64,000 bases of DNA from Asanoa sp. WMMD1127. GTDB lineage: Bacteria > Actinomycetota > Actinomycetes > Mycobacteriales > Micromonosporaceae. Numbering within the stretch: position 1 is the stretch's first letter; every line of letters starts with the position of its first letter. The translations under genes were made by a program, and so were the position numbers. The DNA lies in the NCBI RefSeq assembly GCF_029626225.1, contig NZ_JARUBP010000001.1, positions 7,006,001-7,070,000 on the forward strand. The letters are read 5' to 3'. Shown in pieces: positions 25,160 through 34,809 of the stretch. A model generated the notes under the pieces. It had not been told where the DNA came from and ran no database searches. It was given only the letters and a program-made list of their open reading frames with translations.

Positions 25160-26260
25160 GTGACAGACACCGAGGTCAAGCGCCCGTCCGTCGTCGTGCT
25201 CGGCGGCGGCTACGGCGGCCTGAAGACCGCCAAGGCGCTCGATGACGTCGCTGAGGTCACGCTCGTCGACCCGTCCGACGCCTTCCTGCACAACGTCGCG
25301 GCCTGGCGCGCGCTCGTCGAGCCGTCCTGGATCGACAAGATCTTCATGCCGCTCAACCGGCTGCTGCACAACGGCCGGTTCGTGCGCGACCGGGCGGTCG
25401 CGGTCGACGGCCACAAGGTCACCCTGGCGTCCGGCGCGGAGCTCGAGCCCGACTATCTGGTGCTGGCGACGGGTTCGGCGTACCCGTTCCCGGCGAAGTC
25501 GGTCGAGCCGGACCAGGGCCGCGCCAAGGCCGCCCTGCAGGACGCCCACACCGCTCTCGGTGCGGCCGACCGGGTGCTGATCGTCGGCGCCGGACCGGCC
25601 GGGCTGGAGCTGGCGGGCGAGATCAAGCACTTCATGCCGGCCAAGGACGTCACGGTCGTCGACGTCAACCCCGACATCCTGCACGGCCCGTTCGACCAGG
25701 AGCTGCGCGACGAGCTCAAGCGCCAGCTGGACAAGATCGGCGTGAAGCTGGTGCTCGGCAGCCCGCTGCGGGCCCTCCCCGACGCCGCGCCCGGGGCGGT
25801 CGCCGCCGTCGCGGTGACCACCGAGGCCGGCGAGGAGATCACCGCCGACATCTGGTTCCGCGCGTTCGGCGTGCGCCCGGCGACCGACTACGTGCGCGGC
25901 GCGCTCGCGGATGCCAAGGACGCCCGCGGCTACCTGACGGTCGACGAGCGGCTCCAGGTGAAGGGCGGCGACGGGGTCTACGCGCTGGGCGACATCACCA
26001 CCGCCGACCGGGACACCGCCGGCGCCGCCGGACGGCAGTCGGAGGTGGTCGCGGCCAACATCCGCGCCGAGATCACCGGCGAGGGCGAGCCACAGGCGTA
26101 TCAGGCCGGCCCGGTCCTGATCGTCGTGCCGCTCGGCCCCGAGGGCGGGGCCAGCCAGCTCCCGGACGGAGTGACCGGCCCCGAGGCGACCTCGTCGATC
26201 AAGGGCGGTTCGATGCTGGTCGAGATGTACTCGACGCACTTCGACGCGCCGGAGCGTTAG
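25160..26260 (+). CDS. FAD/NAD(P)-dependent oxidoreductase (NDH-2/AIF-like)
   Basis: This 366-residue flavoprotein starts at GTG after GGAGGTAA. It has two dinucleotide-binding motifs: VVVLGGGYGGLKTAKAL for FAD and LIVGAGPAGLELAGEI for NAD(P)H. The C-terminal FAD contact is VYALGDITTADRDTAGAAGR. Length and motifs match the FSP1/AIF-like or short type-II NADH dehydrogenase group, which reduce quinones. Divergence from the HxlR regulator suggests induction by quinones or other electrophiles; this is inference. Confidence 0.88.
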   Translation: MTDTEVKRPSVVVLGGGYGGLKTAKALDDVAEVTLVDPSDAFLHNVAAWRALVEPSWIDKIFMPLNRLLHNGRFVRDRAVAVDGHKVTLASGAELEPDYLVLATGSAYPFPAKSVEPDQGRAKAALQDAHTALGAADRVLIVGAGPAGLELAGEIKHFMPAKDVTVVDVNPDILHGPFDQELRDELKRQLDKIGVKLVLGSPLRALPDAAPGAVAAVAVTTEAGEEITADIWFRAFGVRPATDYVRGALADAKDARGYLTVDERLQVKGGDGVYALGDITTADRDTAGAAGRQSEVVAANIRAEITGEGEPQAYQAGPVLIVVPLGPEGGASQLPDGVTGPEATSSIKGGSMLVEMYSTHFDAPER

Positions 26261-26880
26261 GCCACCAGGCCGACGGCCAGCACGATGATCAGCAGGCTGG
26301 ACGCGAGGGCGGTGTAGAGCCGTCCCCGCGGCCCGGTCAGCAGCCGGCCGACCAGGGTGCCGCCCGACGCGATCAGCAGCTGCCAGCTCGCCGAGGCGAG
26401 GAACGCGCCCACCACGAACAGCACCTCGCCGGCCGGCTCGAGCTCGTCGCTGGCCTGCCGCCCGAGCACCAGCGCCGCGAAGTAGACGATGGTCATCGGG
26501 TTGAGCAGGGTCAGCGCGAGGATCCCCCCGTACGCCCGGGCCGGTGTGCCCAGGCCGTCCCTGGTGCGGGCGGCCCGGGCCGGGTCGCGGTGGTGCCGCA
26601 CGGCGGTGACGGCCGTGTGGGCGGCCAGCCCGAGCAGGACGACGACGGCGACCCAGCGCAGCGGGGTGGCGATCGGCGCGATGACGCCGGCGAGGGCCGC
26701 GCCGCCGAGCACCGCGACGGCGGCGTAGAGCCCGTCGGCGGTGGCGACGCCCAGGGCCGCCGCGGCGCCGACCCGGAACGAGGTGCGGGCCGCGAGACCC
26801 ATGATGAGGATGGCGATGGCGCCGACCGGGATCGCGACGCCGTAGCCGGCGACCACGCCGGCGACGAACGCGTCGATCAT
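26257..26880 (-). CDS. LysE-family amino-acid exporter
   Basis: This 207-residue protein has six hydrophobic segments and the LysE-type N-terminus VAGVVAGYGVAIPVGAIAIL. The conserved ALTLLNPMTIVYFAALVLG sits in the middle. It should export a small amino acid or related metabolite across the inner membrane. It overlaps the flavoprotein tail to tail by four bases. No LysG-type regulator is adjacent. Confidence 0.88.
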   Translation of the reverse strand: MIDAFVAGVVAGYGVAIPVGAIAILIMGLAARTSFRVGAAAALGVATADGLYAAVAVLGGAALAGVIAPIATPLRWVAVVVLLGLAAHTAVTAVRHHRDPARAARTRDGLGTPARAYGGILALTLLNPMTIVYFAALVLGRQASDELEPAGEVLFVVGAFLASASWQLLIASGGTLVGRLLTGPRGRLYTALASSLLIIVLAVGLVA

Positions 26881-27038
26881 CGCGGATCGAGGGGGATCGC
26901 CGCCGACGCGGAGCCACGCTGCTGTCGGCGGCCGGCGAGGGCCGTCGCGACAGGAGCCTGGGTCTTCGTCAGTGCGATCACCGGCACATCATGGGGCACG
27001 ACCACCGCCGACCGCACGCGCTTTTCTCCGGGAAGCAA

Positions 27039-27084
27039 GCAACGGTCCGTTCCTAACGCTTTCCGCATAGGAACGGACCGTTGC
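27039..27084 (-). terminator. Strong hairpin after the suf operon
   Basis: A perfect 17-bp stem (27039-27055 with 27068-27084; one arm begins GCAACGGTCC) encloses a 12-base loop. It lies 28 bp beyond the sufT stop on the minus strand. Downstream on that strand the sequence reads TTGCTTGCTTCC. It is the obvious end of the suf transcript. Confidence 0.8.
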
Positions 27085-27112
27085 CAACGCCGCCGGCGGG
27101 CGGCGCGAAGAG

Positions 27113-27469
27113 CTAGACGTTGAAGCCGAGCGAGCGGAGCTGGTCGCGGCCCTCGTCGGTGATCTTGTCGGGGCCCCACGGCGGCAGCCAGACCCAGTTG
27201 ATCCGGAAGTCGCTGACCAGGCCGCCGCCCGGGCCGCTCATCAGGGCCGAGCGGGTCTGGTCCTCGATGACGTCGGTCAGCGGGCAGGCCGCCGAGGTCA
27301 GCGTCATGTCCAGCGTCGCGACGTTCTCGTCGTCGACGTGCACCCCGTAGACCAGGCCCAGGTCGACCACGTTGATGCCGAGCTCGGGGTCGACGACGTC
27401 CTTCATGGCCTCTTCGACCTCGTCGATCGTGGCCTTCGACGGCGTGGGGGTCACTGTCTCTTCACTCAT
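27113..27469 (-). CDS. sufT: Fe-S cluster assembly factor SufT (MIP18/DUF59)
   Basis: This 118-residue DUF59 protein has EEAMKDVVDPELGINVVDLG and VATLDMTLTSAACPLTDVIE, whose CP motif is typical. It helps insert Fe-S clusters into target proteins. It is the last gene of the suf operon; its start overlaps the sufU stop by four bases. A strong terminator follows. ATG at 27469 gives the usual N-terminus. Confidence 0.92.
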   Translation of the reverse strand: MSEETVTPTPSKATIDEVEEAMKDVVDPELGINVVDLGLVYGVHVDDENVATLDMTLTSAACPLTDVIEDQTRSALMSGPGGGLVSDFRINWVWLPPWGPDKITDEGRDQLRSLGFNV

Positions 27470-27924
27470 GCCTTCACCTCGGGTCCCACCGCGACGCCGG
27501 CGCGTACCGCGGCGTCCTTGAACGCCATCCAGGGCAGCAGGGCGCACTTCACGCGCGCCGGATAGCGCGCCACTCCGGAGAACGCCACGCCGTCGCCCAA
27601 CAATTCCTCGTCCGGCTCGATCTGGCCGCGACCCTGCATCAGCTCGACGAACGCGTCGTGCACCTTGAGCGCCTCGCCGATGGGCAGGTCGGCCAGCAGG
27701 TCGTGCAGCACGCTGGCCGAGGCCTGGCTGATGGAGCAGCCCATCCCCTCGTACGAGACGTCCGTGAGCTTGTCGCCGGCCACCGCGACCCGGATCGTCA
27801 CCTCGTCGCCGCAGGTCGGGTTGACGTGGTGCGCCTCGCCGCCGAACGGCTCCCGGAGCCCGCGACCGTGCGGCCGCTTGTAGTGCTCCAGGATGATCTC
27901 CTGGTAGAGCTGGTCGAACTGCAT
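27466..27924 (-). CDS. sufU: Fe-S assembly sulfur-transfer protein SufU
   Basis: This 152-residue protein has the three conserved cysteines of SufU: NPTCGDEV, GMGCSISQA and VKCALLPW, with the zinc-binding Asp in CGD. SufU accepts sulfur from SufS and passes it to SufBCD. It overlaps sufS by one base and sufT by four, so translation is coupled along the operon. Confidence 0.95.
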   Translation of the reverse strand: MQFDQLYQEIILEHYKRPHGRGLREPFGGEAHHVNPTCGDEVTIRVAVAGDKLTDVSYEGMGCSISQASASVLHDLLADLPIGEALKVHDAFVELMQGRGQIEPDEELLGDGVAFSGVARYPARVKCALLPWMAFKDAAVRAGVAVGPEVKA

Positions 27925-29201
27925 CAGCCGAACACCTTTCGGACCCGCTCGAGCCCGCGCACGAGCGCGTCGACCTCTTCGGTCGTCGTGTAGACGTAGA
28001 ACGAGGCGCGGGTGGTGGCCGGGACTCCGTAGCGCACGCAGATCGGCCGCGCGCAGTGGTGCCCGACCCGGACCTCGACGCCCTCGTCGTCGAGCACCTG
28101 GCCCACGTCGTGCGGGTGGATGCCCTCGAGCGCGAACGAGATCGTGCCGCCGCGGCCGGTCATGTCCGTGGGGCCGAAGATCCGCAGGGTGGGCACGGAA
28201 GCGAGCGCCTCGAGGGCGTACGCCGTGATCTCCTGCTCGTGGGTCTGGACCGCGGGCATGCCGATGCCGGACAGGTAGTCGATCGCGGCGCCGAGCCCGA
28301 CCGCCTCGACGATCGGCGGCGTGCCGGCCTCGAACCGGGCCGGGGCCGGCGCGAACGTCGACTTCTCCATCGTCACGGTCTCGATCATCGAGCCGCCGCC
28401 GAGCACCGGTGGCATCGCCTCGAGCAGGTCGGCCCGGCCCCAGAGCACGCCGATGCCGGTCGGGCCCAGCATCTTGTGGCCGGTGAACGCGATGAAGTCG
28501 GCGCCGAGGCCCTGCACGTCGACCGGCAGGTGCGGCACCGACTGCGAGCAGTCGAGCATGACCAGCGCGCCGACCTGGTGGGCCCGGGCGATGATCGCGG
28601 CCGGGTCGTTGATCGTGCCGAGGATGTTGGACATGTGCACGAGCGAGACGAGCTTGGTGCGCTCGTTGACCAGCGACTCGAGCGTGGACTCGTCGAGCCG
28701 GCCCTCGTCGGTGACGCGGAACCAGCGCAGGGTCGCGCCGGTGCGCTCACACAGCAGCTGCCACGGGACGATGTTGGAGTGGTGCTCCATCTCGGAGATC
28801 ACCACCTCGTCGCCGGGCCCGAGGCGGAACCGGGGATCGCTGTCCGGGGTCGCGGAGGCGTTCGAGAAGGCGTACGCGAGGAGGTTGATCGCCTCGGTCG
28901 AGTTCTTGACGAACACCACCTCGGACGCGGCCGGGGCGTTGACGAACCCGGCCACCTTCTCGCGCGCGCCCTCGTAGGCCAGCGTCGCCTCGGTGCCCAG
29001 CGTGTGCACCGAGCGCGACACGTTGCCGTTGTGCCGCTCCTGGTGCTCCCGCATGACGTCGAGCACCTGGCGTGGCTTCTGGGACGTGTTGGCGCTGTCC
29101 AGATAGACCAGCGGGTGGCCGTTGACCTCTCGGCCGAGGATCGGGAAGTCGGCGCGCAGCGCGGCGACGTCGAACGTCGTCGGATTCGCGAGAGTCGTCA
29201 T
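27924..29201 (-). CDS. sufS: Cysteine desulfurase SufS
   Basis: This 425-residue PLP enzyme shows the lysine that binds PLP in FTGHKMLGPTGIGVLWG, a PLP-contact region ISEMEHHSNIVPWQLL and the catalytic cysteine in VGHHCARPICVRYG. It releases sulfur from cysteine as a persulfide for Fe-S cluster building. Length and motifs are normal for group II desulfurases. It is followed by its acceptor sufU. Confidence 0.96.
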   Translation of the reverse strand: MTTLANPTTFDVAALRADFPILGREVNGHPLVYLDSANTSQKPRQVLDVMREHQERHNGNVSRSVHTLGTEATLAYEGAREKVAGFVNAPAASEVVFVKNSTEAINLLAYAFSNASATPDSDPRFRLGPGDEVVISEMEHHSNIVPWQLLCERTGATLRWFRVTDEGRLDESTLESLVNERTKLVSLVHMSNILGTINDPAAIIARAHQVGALVMLDCSQSVPHLPVDVQGLGADFIAFTGHKMLGPTGIGVLWGRADLLEAMPPVLGGGSMIETVTMEKSTFAPAPARFEAGTPPIVEAVGLGAAIDYLSGIGMPAVQTHEQEITAYALEALASVPTLRIFGPTDMTGRGGTISFALEGIHPHDVGQVLDDEGVEVRVGHHCARPICVRYGVPATTRASFYVYTTTEEVDALVRGLERVRKVFG

Positions 29202-29226
29202 GACTGGGCAGCCCTTCGTGCGTTGG

Positions 29227-29993
<767 letters not shown>

Positions 29994-29997
<4 letters not shown>

Positions 29998-30329
29998 GCG
30001 GGCGTTACTCCATTGCTCGGCGTGAGGGCGACGTAGACCTCGCCGTCACGGACTTCGACGGGATAGACGGGTACGGGTTCGGTCGCCGGCAGCCCGGTCG
30101 GCTCGCCGGTGCGCAGGTCGAAACGGGAACCGTGCAGCCAGCACTCCAGCGTGCAACCGTCGACCTCGCCCTCGGAGAGGGCGACCGCGGCGTGCGAGCA
30201 CTCGTCGTAGGCGACGTAGAAGTTGTCGTCCTCGCCGTGCACGACCGCGAGCTCCAGGTCGTCGGCGACGGCCCGGATCGCCGTGCCCTTGGGCACGTCC
30301 TCGACGGAACACAGGCGGATGAAGCTCAC
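29994..30329 (-). CDS. Rieske-type ferredoxin within the suf operon
   Basis: This 111-residue Rieske protein has the cluster-binding pattern CSHAAVALSEG and CTLECWLHGSRFDLRTGE. It is a soluble [2Fe-2S] protein of the kind annotated as a non-haem iron oxygenase ferredoxin subunit. It overlaps sufD and sufC by four bases each, so it is a true operon member. In actinobacterial suf operons it may supply electrons for cluster assembly; that role is inferred. GTG start at 30329. Confidence 0.9.
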
Positions 30330-31492
30330 TGGTCGCCCTTCGCCAGGCGCGCCTCGACGGCGTCGCCGAGCCGGTCGCGCAGGGCCTCGTCCGGGATCTT
30401 CTGGAGCAGCTCCGCGAAGAACCCGCGGACCACGAGCTTGCGCGCCTCGTGCTCCGGGATGCCCCGGGCCATCAGGTAGAACAGCTGCTCGTCGTCGAAC
30501 CGGCCGGTGGCGCTGGCGTGGCCCGCGCCGACGATCTCGCCGGTCTCGATCTCCAGGTTGGGCACGGAGTCGGCCCGGGCGCCGTCGCTGAGCACCAGGT
30601 TCCGGTTGATCTCGTAGGTGTCGGTGCCGGTCGCCTCGACCTGGATCAGCACGTCGCCGACCCAGACGGTGTGCGCGCCGTCGCCCTGCAGCGCGCCGCG
30701 GTAGCCCACGTAGCTGCGGCAGTCGGGGACGTTGTGGTCGACCAGCTGGCGGTGCTCGAGGTGCTGGTCGTCGTCGGCGAAGTAGAGCCCGTAGAGCTCG
30801 GCGTCGCCGCCGCGGGCCGTGTATTCGACGCTCGTGTATTGCCGCACCAGGTCGCCGCCGAGGCTGACCTGCACGTGGACGACCCGCGCGTCGCGGCCGA
30901 GCCGGAACTTGACATGCTGCGCCTGCACGGCGTCGGACGCCCAGTCGGCCACGGTGACCAGCGTGAGCTGGGCGCCGTCGGCCACGTCGACCTCGACGTT
31001 GTCGGCGAGCGTGGTGGAGCCGACCTGCTCGACGATGAGCGTCGCCTTCGCGAACCGACCCACCTCGACGACCGTGTGGGCGTACGCGACACCCGCGCCC
31101 CCACCGACCACCCGCACCCGGGCCGGCTCGGCCGGCTCCGCCTCGGGCGCCACCGCGATCAGCGTCGCGCCGTCGGCGTTGCCGTAGCCGAGCGCGCTGA
31201 CGCGGTCGAACGGCACCAGCACGCGGCCGATCCGCTCGTCGCCCCTGGCCAGCTCCGTCACGGTCACGCCGGCCGGCAGGCCGTCGTGCTCCCAGCGCAG
31301 CGACGTCTCCGCCGCCGGCGTGCCGGTGGCCAGACCGCGCATCCGCTTGAGCGGCGTGAACCGCCACTCCTCCTCGAGACCGGTCAGGGCCGGGAAGTCG
31401 GCGACGTCGGTCGAGCGCAGGGTCTGTGCCTTGGTCTTGGGCACGCTCGACGTCTTGGGCGGGGTGACCGCCACCTCGGTTTCCGTGGGCAT
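30326..31492 (-). CDS. sufD: Fe-S assembly scaffold subunit SufD
   Basis: This 388-residue protein has a beta-helix core typical of SufB/SufD (GDGAHTVWVGDVLIQVEATG and ENVEV-like repeats). Its C-terminus carries HASATGRFDDEQLFYLMARG and IPEHEARKLVVRGFFAELLQ. It partners SufB and SufC in the cytosolic scaffold. The start lies directly against the sufB stop, and the stop overlaps the Rieske gene. Confidence 0.95.
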   Translation of the reverse strand: MPTETEVAVTPPKTSSVPKTKAQTLRSTDVADFPALTGLEEEWRFTPLKRMRGLATGTPAAETSLRWEHDGLPAGVTVTELARGDERIGRVLVPFDRVSALGYGNADGATLIAVAPEAEPAEPARVRVVGGGAGVAYAHTVVEVGRFAKATLIVEQVGSTTLADNVEVDVADGAQLTLVTVADWASDAVQAQHVKFRLGRDARVVHVQVSLGGDLVRQYTSVEYTARGGDAELYGLYFADDDQHLEHRQLVDHNVPDCRSYVGYRGALQGDGAHTVWVGDVLIQVEATGTDTYEINRNLVLSDGARADSVPNLEIETGEIVGAGHASATGRFDDEQLFYLMARGIPEHEARKLVVRGFFAELLQKIPDEALRDRLGDAVEARLAKGDQ

Positions 31493-32926
31493 TTAGCCGA
31501 CGGCCCCTTCCATCTGCAGTTCGATGAGCCGGTTGAGCTCCAGGGCGTATTCCATCGGGAGTTCCTTGGCGATCGGCTCGATGAAGCCGCGGACGATCAT
31601 CGCCATCGCCTCGTCCTCGGTCAGGCCCCGGCTCATCAGGTAGAAGAGCTGGTCCTCGCTGACCTTGGAGACGGTCGCCTCGTGCCCCATCGCCACGTCG
31701 TCCTCGCGGATGTCGACGTAGGGGTACGTGTCGGACCGGGAGATCGTGTCGACCAGGAGCGCGTCGCACTTGACCGTGCTCTTGGAGTGCGACGAGCCCT
31801 CGAGCACCTGCACCAGGCCACGGTAGGAAGTCCGGCCGCCGCCCCGGGCGATCGACTTCGAGACGATCGTGCTGCTGGTGTGCGGCGCGGCGTGCACCAT
31901 CTTGGCGCCGGCGTCCTGGTGCTGGCCCTCGCCGGCCATCGCGACGGAGAGCACCTCGCCCTTGGCGTGCTCGCCCATCATCCAGACGGCCGGGTACTTC
32001 ATGGTGACCTTGGAGCCGATGTTGCCGTCGATCCACTCCATGGTCGCGCCCTCGTGCGCCACGGCGCGCTTGGTGACCAGGTTGTAGACGTTGTTCGACC
32101 AGTTCTGGATGGTCGTGTAACGGCAGCGGGCGTTCTTCTTCACGATGATCTCGACGACCGCGCTGTGCAGCGAGTCCGACGAGTAGATCGGCGCGGTGCA
32201 GCCCTCGACGTAGTGCACGTAGGCGCCCTCGTCGACGATGATCAGCGTCCGCTCGAACTGGCCCATGTTTTCCGTGTTGATCCGGAAGTAGGCCTGCAGC
32301 GGGATCTCCACGTGCACGCCCGGCGGCACGTAGATGAACGACCCGCCGGACCAGACGGACGTGTTGAGCGCGGCGAACTTGTTGTCGCCGACCGGGATGA
32401 CGGAGCCGAAGTATTCCTGGAACAGCTCCGGGTGCTCGCGCAGGCCCGTGTCGGTGTCGAGGAAGATGACGCCCTGCTCCTCGAGGTCCTCACGGATCTT
32501 GTGGTAGACCACCTCGGACTCGTACTGCGCCGCGACGCCCGCGATCAGCCGCTGCTTCTCGGCCTCGGGGATGCCCAGCTTGTCGTAGGTGTTCTTGATG
32601 TCGGCCGGCAGGTCGTCCCAACTTGCCGCCTGCTTCTCGGTCGAGCGCACGAAGTATTTGATGTTGTCGAAGTCGATCCCGCCGAGGTCGGCGCCCCAGT
32701 CGGGCATCGGCTTGCGGCCGAACAGCCGCAGGCCCTTGAGGCGCAGGTCGAGCATCCACTCGGGCTCGTTCTTCTTGGCGGAGATGTCACGCACCACCGC
32801 CTCGCTGAGCCCGCGCTGCGCCGAGGCGCCGGCGGTGTCGGAGTCGGCCCACCCGTACTGGTAGCTGCCCAGGGCGGCGAGGTGCTCCTCCTGGGTGACG
32901 ACGGGCTGGACGATCTGCTCGGTCAT
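31493..32926 (-). CDS. sufB: Fe-S assembly scaffold subunit SufB
   Basis: This 477-residue scaffold protein has [40 protein letters not shown] (with a conserved Cys) and [20 protein letters not shown]. SufB carries the site where the nascent cluster is built with SufD and SufC. It overlaps sufR by four bases, so it is translated from the same message as its regulator. Confidence 0.97.
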   Translation of the reverse strand: MTEQIVQPVVTQEEHLAALGSYQYGWADSDTAGASAQRGLSEAVVRDISAKKNEPEWMLDLRLKGLRLFGRKPMPDWGADLGGIDFDNIKYFVRSTEKQAASWDDLPADIKNTYDKLGIPEAEKQRLIAGVAAQYESEVVYHKIREDLEEQGVIFLDTDTGLREHPELFQEYFGSVIPVGDNKFAALNTSVWSGGSFIYVPPGVHVEIPLQAYFRINTENMGQFERTLIIVDEGAYVHYVEGCTAPIYSSDSLHSAVVEIIVKKNARCRYTTIQNWSNNVYNLVTKRAVAHEGATMEWIDGNIGSKVTMKYPAVWMMGEHAKGEVLSVAMAGEGQHQDAGAKMVHAAPHTSSTIVSKSIARGGGRTSYRGLVQVLEGSSHSKSTVKCDALLVDTISRSDTYPYVDIREDDVAMGHEATVSKVSEDQLFYLMSRGLTEDEAMAMIVRGFIEPIAKELPMEYALELNRLIELQMEGAVG

Positions 32927-33654
32927 CTATCTGTCCTCACAGTTGCTGTCGGGTTGCCGTGCTGTGCCGGGATATGTGTCGTGCATACCCCGTCACCGTG
33001 TGCGATGGTGGCGAGTCGCTGGACGTGGGTGCCGACCAGGCGGGAAATGACCGCCGTCTCGGCCTCGCACAGCTCGGGAAACTCGGCCGCCACGTGTGCC
33101 ACCGGGCAGTGGTGCTGACACAGCTGCCCGCCCGTGGCGATCGTGGAAGCGTTGGCAGCGTAGCCCTCGGCGGTCAGCGCGTCGGCGAGCGCCTCCGCCC
33201 GCGCGATCGGGTCGTCGCCGGCGCCCTCCATGGCGTCGCGGCAGCGGCTCTCCAGCGTGGCGACCTGCTCGGCGGCGAACGCGTCGACGGCGCCGCTGCC
33301 ACCGTGGGTGGCGATCCAGCGCAGCGCGGCCGTGGCCATGTTGTCGTAGGTGTGCCGGCCGCAGCGCAGTCGGGCCGCGTCGGTCAGCGTGAACACCTTG
33401 GCCGGGCGGCCCCGGCCCCGGCCGGCCCGCACCGGGCGCTCCCGGGTGACCACGTCGCCCTCGGTGAGCAGGGCGTCGAGGTGCTTGCGGATGGCGGCCG
33501 GGCTCAGGCACAGCGCCTCGCCGAGCTCGGCCGCGGTGGCCGTGCCCCGCTCCAGCAGCAGCCGGAGGACCCGGTCGCGGGTGCGCCGATCCGCGGGGAC
33601 GACCGGGGAACCGGTCGTCTCCACCTGCGGAGGGAGCATCGCCGCGTTTTTCAC
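32923..33654 (-). CDS. sufR: Fe-S-sensing repressor SufR
   Basis: This 243-residue regulator has a winged helix ([20 protein letters not shown] then [16 protein letters not shown]). A C-terminal cysteine cluster reads [14 protein letters not shown] and FPELCEAE, the three-cysteine pattern that binds the sensory cluster. It represses the suf operon when Fe-S supply is adequate. I chose the GTG at 33654, which lies 8 bp from a candidate operator and has no convincing ribosome-binding site, so the message may be leaderless. It is divergent from ctaA. Confidence 0.92.
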   Translation of the reverse strand: MKNAAMLPPQVETTGSPVVPADRRTRDRVLRLLLERGTATAAELGEALCLSPAAIRKHLDALLTEGDVVTRERPVRAGRGRGRPAKVFTLTDAARLRCGRHTYDNMATAALRWIATHGGSGAVDAFAAEQVATLESRCRDAMEGAGDDPIARAEALADALTAEGYAANASTIATGGQLCQHHCPVAHVAAEFPELCEAETAVISRLVGTHVQRLATIAHGDGVCTTHIPAQHGNPTATVRTDR

Positions 33655-33661
33655 TACGACA

Positions 33662-33671
33662 ACGTTACGTA
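33662..33671. promoter_or_regulatory. Candidate SufR operator, suf-proximal copy
   Basis: The decamer ACGTTACGTA lies just upstream of the sufR start and is repeated 80 bp away at the ctaA promoter side. The core TACGTAACGT/ACGTTACGTA is nearly palindromic. Assignment to SufR is by position. Confidence 0.5.
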
Positions 33672-33747
33672 TTTCCGCCGGGCGGAGCAAACCGGCACGC
33701 CAGTGATCGACATCACCGCCGCCGTCGCCCCCGGAGTGGGGCTTTCT

Positions 33748-33762
33748 CCTACGTTACGTAGG
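33748..33762. promoter_or_regulatory. Candidate operator, ctaA-proximal copy
   Basis: CCTACGT-T-ACGTAGG is a perfect 15-bp palindrome around one base, containing the same ACGTTACGTA decamer as at 33662. It ends 9 bp before the ctaA GTG start, so a bound protein would block ctaA initiation. Confidence 0.6.
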
Positions 33763-33771
33763 ATCTGCCGC

Positions 33772-34809
33772 GTGATCCCCCTGCTCCGCCGCCTCGCGCT
33801 GGCCAACATCATCGCGAACGTCGCCATCGTGGTCACCGGCGGGGCCGTCCGGCTCACCGGGTCGGGCCTCGGCTGCCCGACGTGGCCGCGGTGCACCGAC
33901 GCGTCGTACACGCCGACTGGCGAGATGGGCATCCACGGCGTCATCGAGTTCGGCAACCGGATGCTCGGCTGGGTGGTCGGCCTGGTCGCCCTCGCGACGC
34001 TGGTGGCGGCCGTCCTGCACTACCGGCGGAGCCGCACCCCCGCGTCCCGCGGCCTCATGCTGATGGCGCTGGGCGTGTTCCTGGGCATCCCGGCGCAGGG
34101 CGTGGTCGGCGGGATCACGGTGCTCACCAACCTCAACCCGTGGGTGGTCGGGCTGCACTTCCTGGCCTCGATGGGCGTGCTGGTCGCCTCGTACGCGCTC
34201 TGGCGGCGCACCATCCACGGCCGGGCCACCCGCACGGTGGTGCCGGGCCCGCTGCGCCAGCTCACGCAGGTGCTGACCCTGGTCTCGCTGGCGGTGATCG
34301 TGCTCGGCGTGATCGTGACCGGCTCGGGCCCGCACGCCGGTGACGTCGACGCCCACCGCACCGGTCTCGACCCGGAGACCATCGCCCAGGTCCACGCCGA
34401 CGTCGTCTTCCTGCTGCTCGGCCTCTCGCTGGCGGTGTGGTTCGCCGCCCGCGCCACCGGCAGCCGCCGCACCGCCCGGGCCGCGCTCGTGCTGGTCGCG
34501 GTCGAGCTGAGCCAGGGCGTGATCGGGTTCGTGCAGTACTTCACCGGCCTGCCGGAGATCCTGGTCGGCCTGCACATGCTCGGCGCCTGCCTGGTCTGGC
34601 TGGCGACGCTCGGCGTGCTGTGGTCAACCCGCGGCGGCGAGCCGGCCGGCGACGGCCCCCGCGAAGCGCTCGGCGGCGCCGTCGTCCGTCCCCAGGAAGA
34701 GCGAGGGCTCGGTGAGCTCAAGCTCGATCAGGACCGGCCTGCCGTCCTCGGCGGGGATCAGGTCGACGCGCGCGTAGAGCAGCCGGTCAACGCCGCCGGG
34801 GATCGCTGA
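33772..34809 (+). CDS. ctaA: Heme A synthase (COX15/CtaA)
   Basis: This protein has 345 residues from GTG 33772. It starts with the family motif ALANIIANVAIVVTGGAVRL followed by TGSGLGCPTWPRCTDAS (the Cys pair region). Conserved histidines lie in GVIEFGNRMLGW, VVGLHFLASMG, QVHADVVFLLLG and VGLHMLGACLVW. It oxidises heme O to heme A in the membrane for cytochrome oxidase. Eight hydrophobic segments are visible. The last ~60 residues are hydrophilic and run 186 bp antisense into the ATP-grasp gene, so the tail may be a by-product of a missing stop. Confidence 0.92.
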   Translation: MIPLLRRLALANIIANVAIVVTGGAVRLTGSGLGCPTWPRCTDASYTPTGEMGIHGVIEFGNRMLGWVVGLVALATLVAAVLHYRRSRTPASRGLMLMALGVFLGIPAQGVVGGITVLTNLNPWVVGLHFLASMGVLVASYALWRRTIHGRATRTVVPGPLRQLTQVLTLVSLAVIVLGVIVTGSGPHAGDVDAHRTGLDPETIAQVHADVVFLLLGLSLAVWFAARATGSRRTARAALVLVAVELSQGVIGFVQYFTGLPEILVGLHMLGACLVWLATLGVLWSTRGGEPAGDGPREALGGAVVRPQEERGLGELKLDQDRPAVLGGDQVDARVEQPVNAAGDR

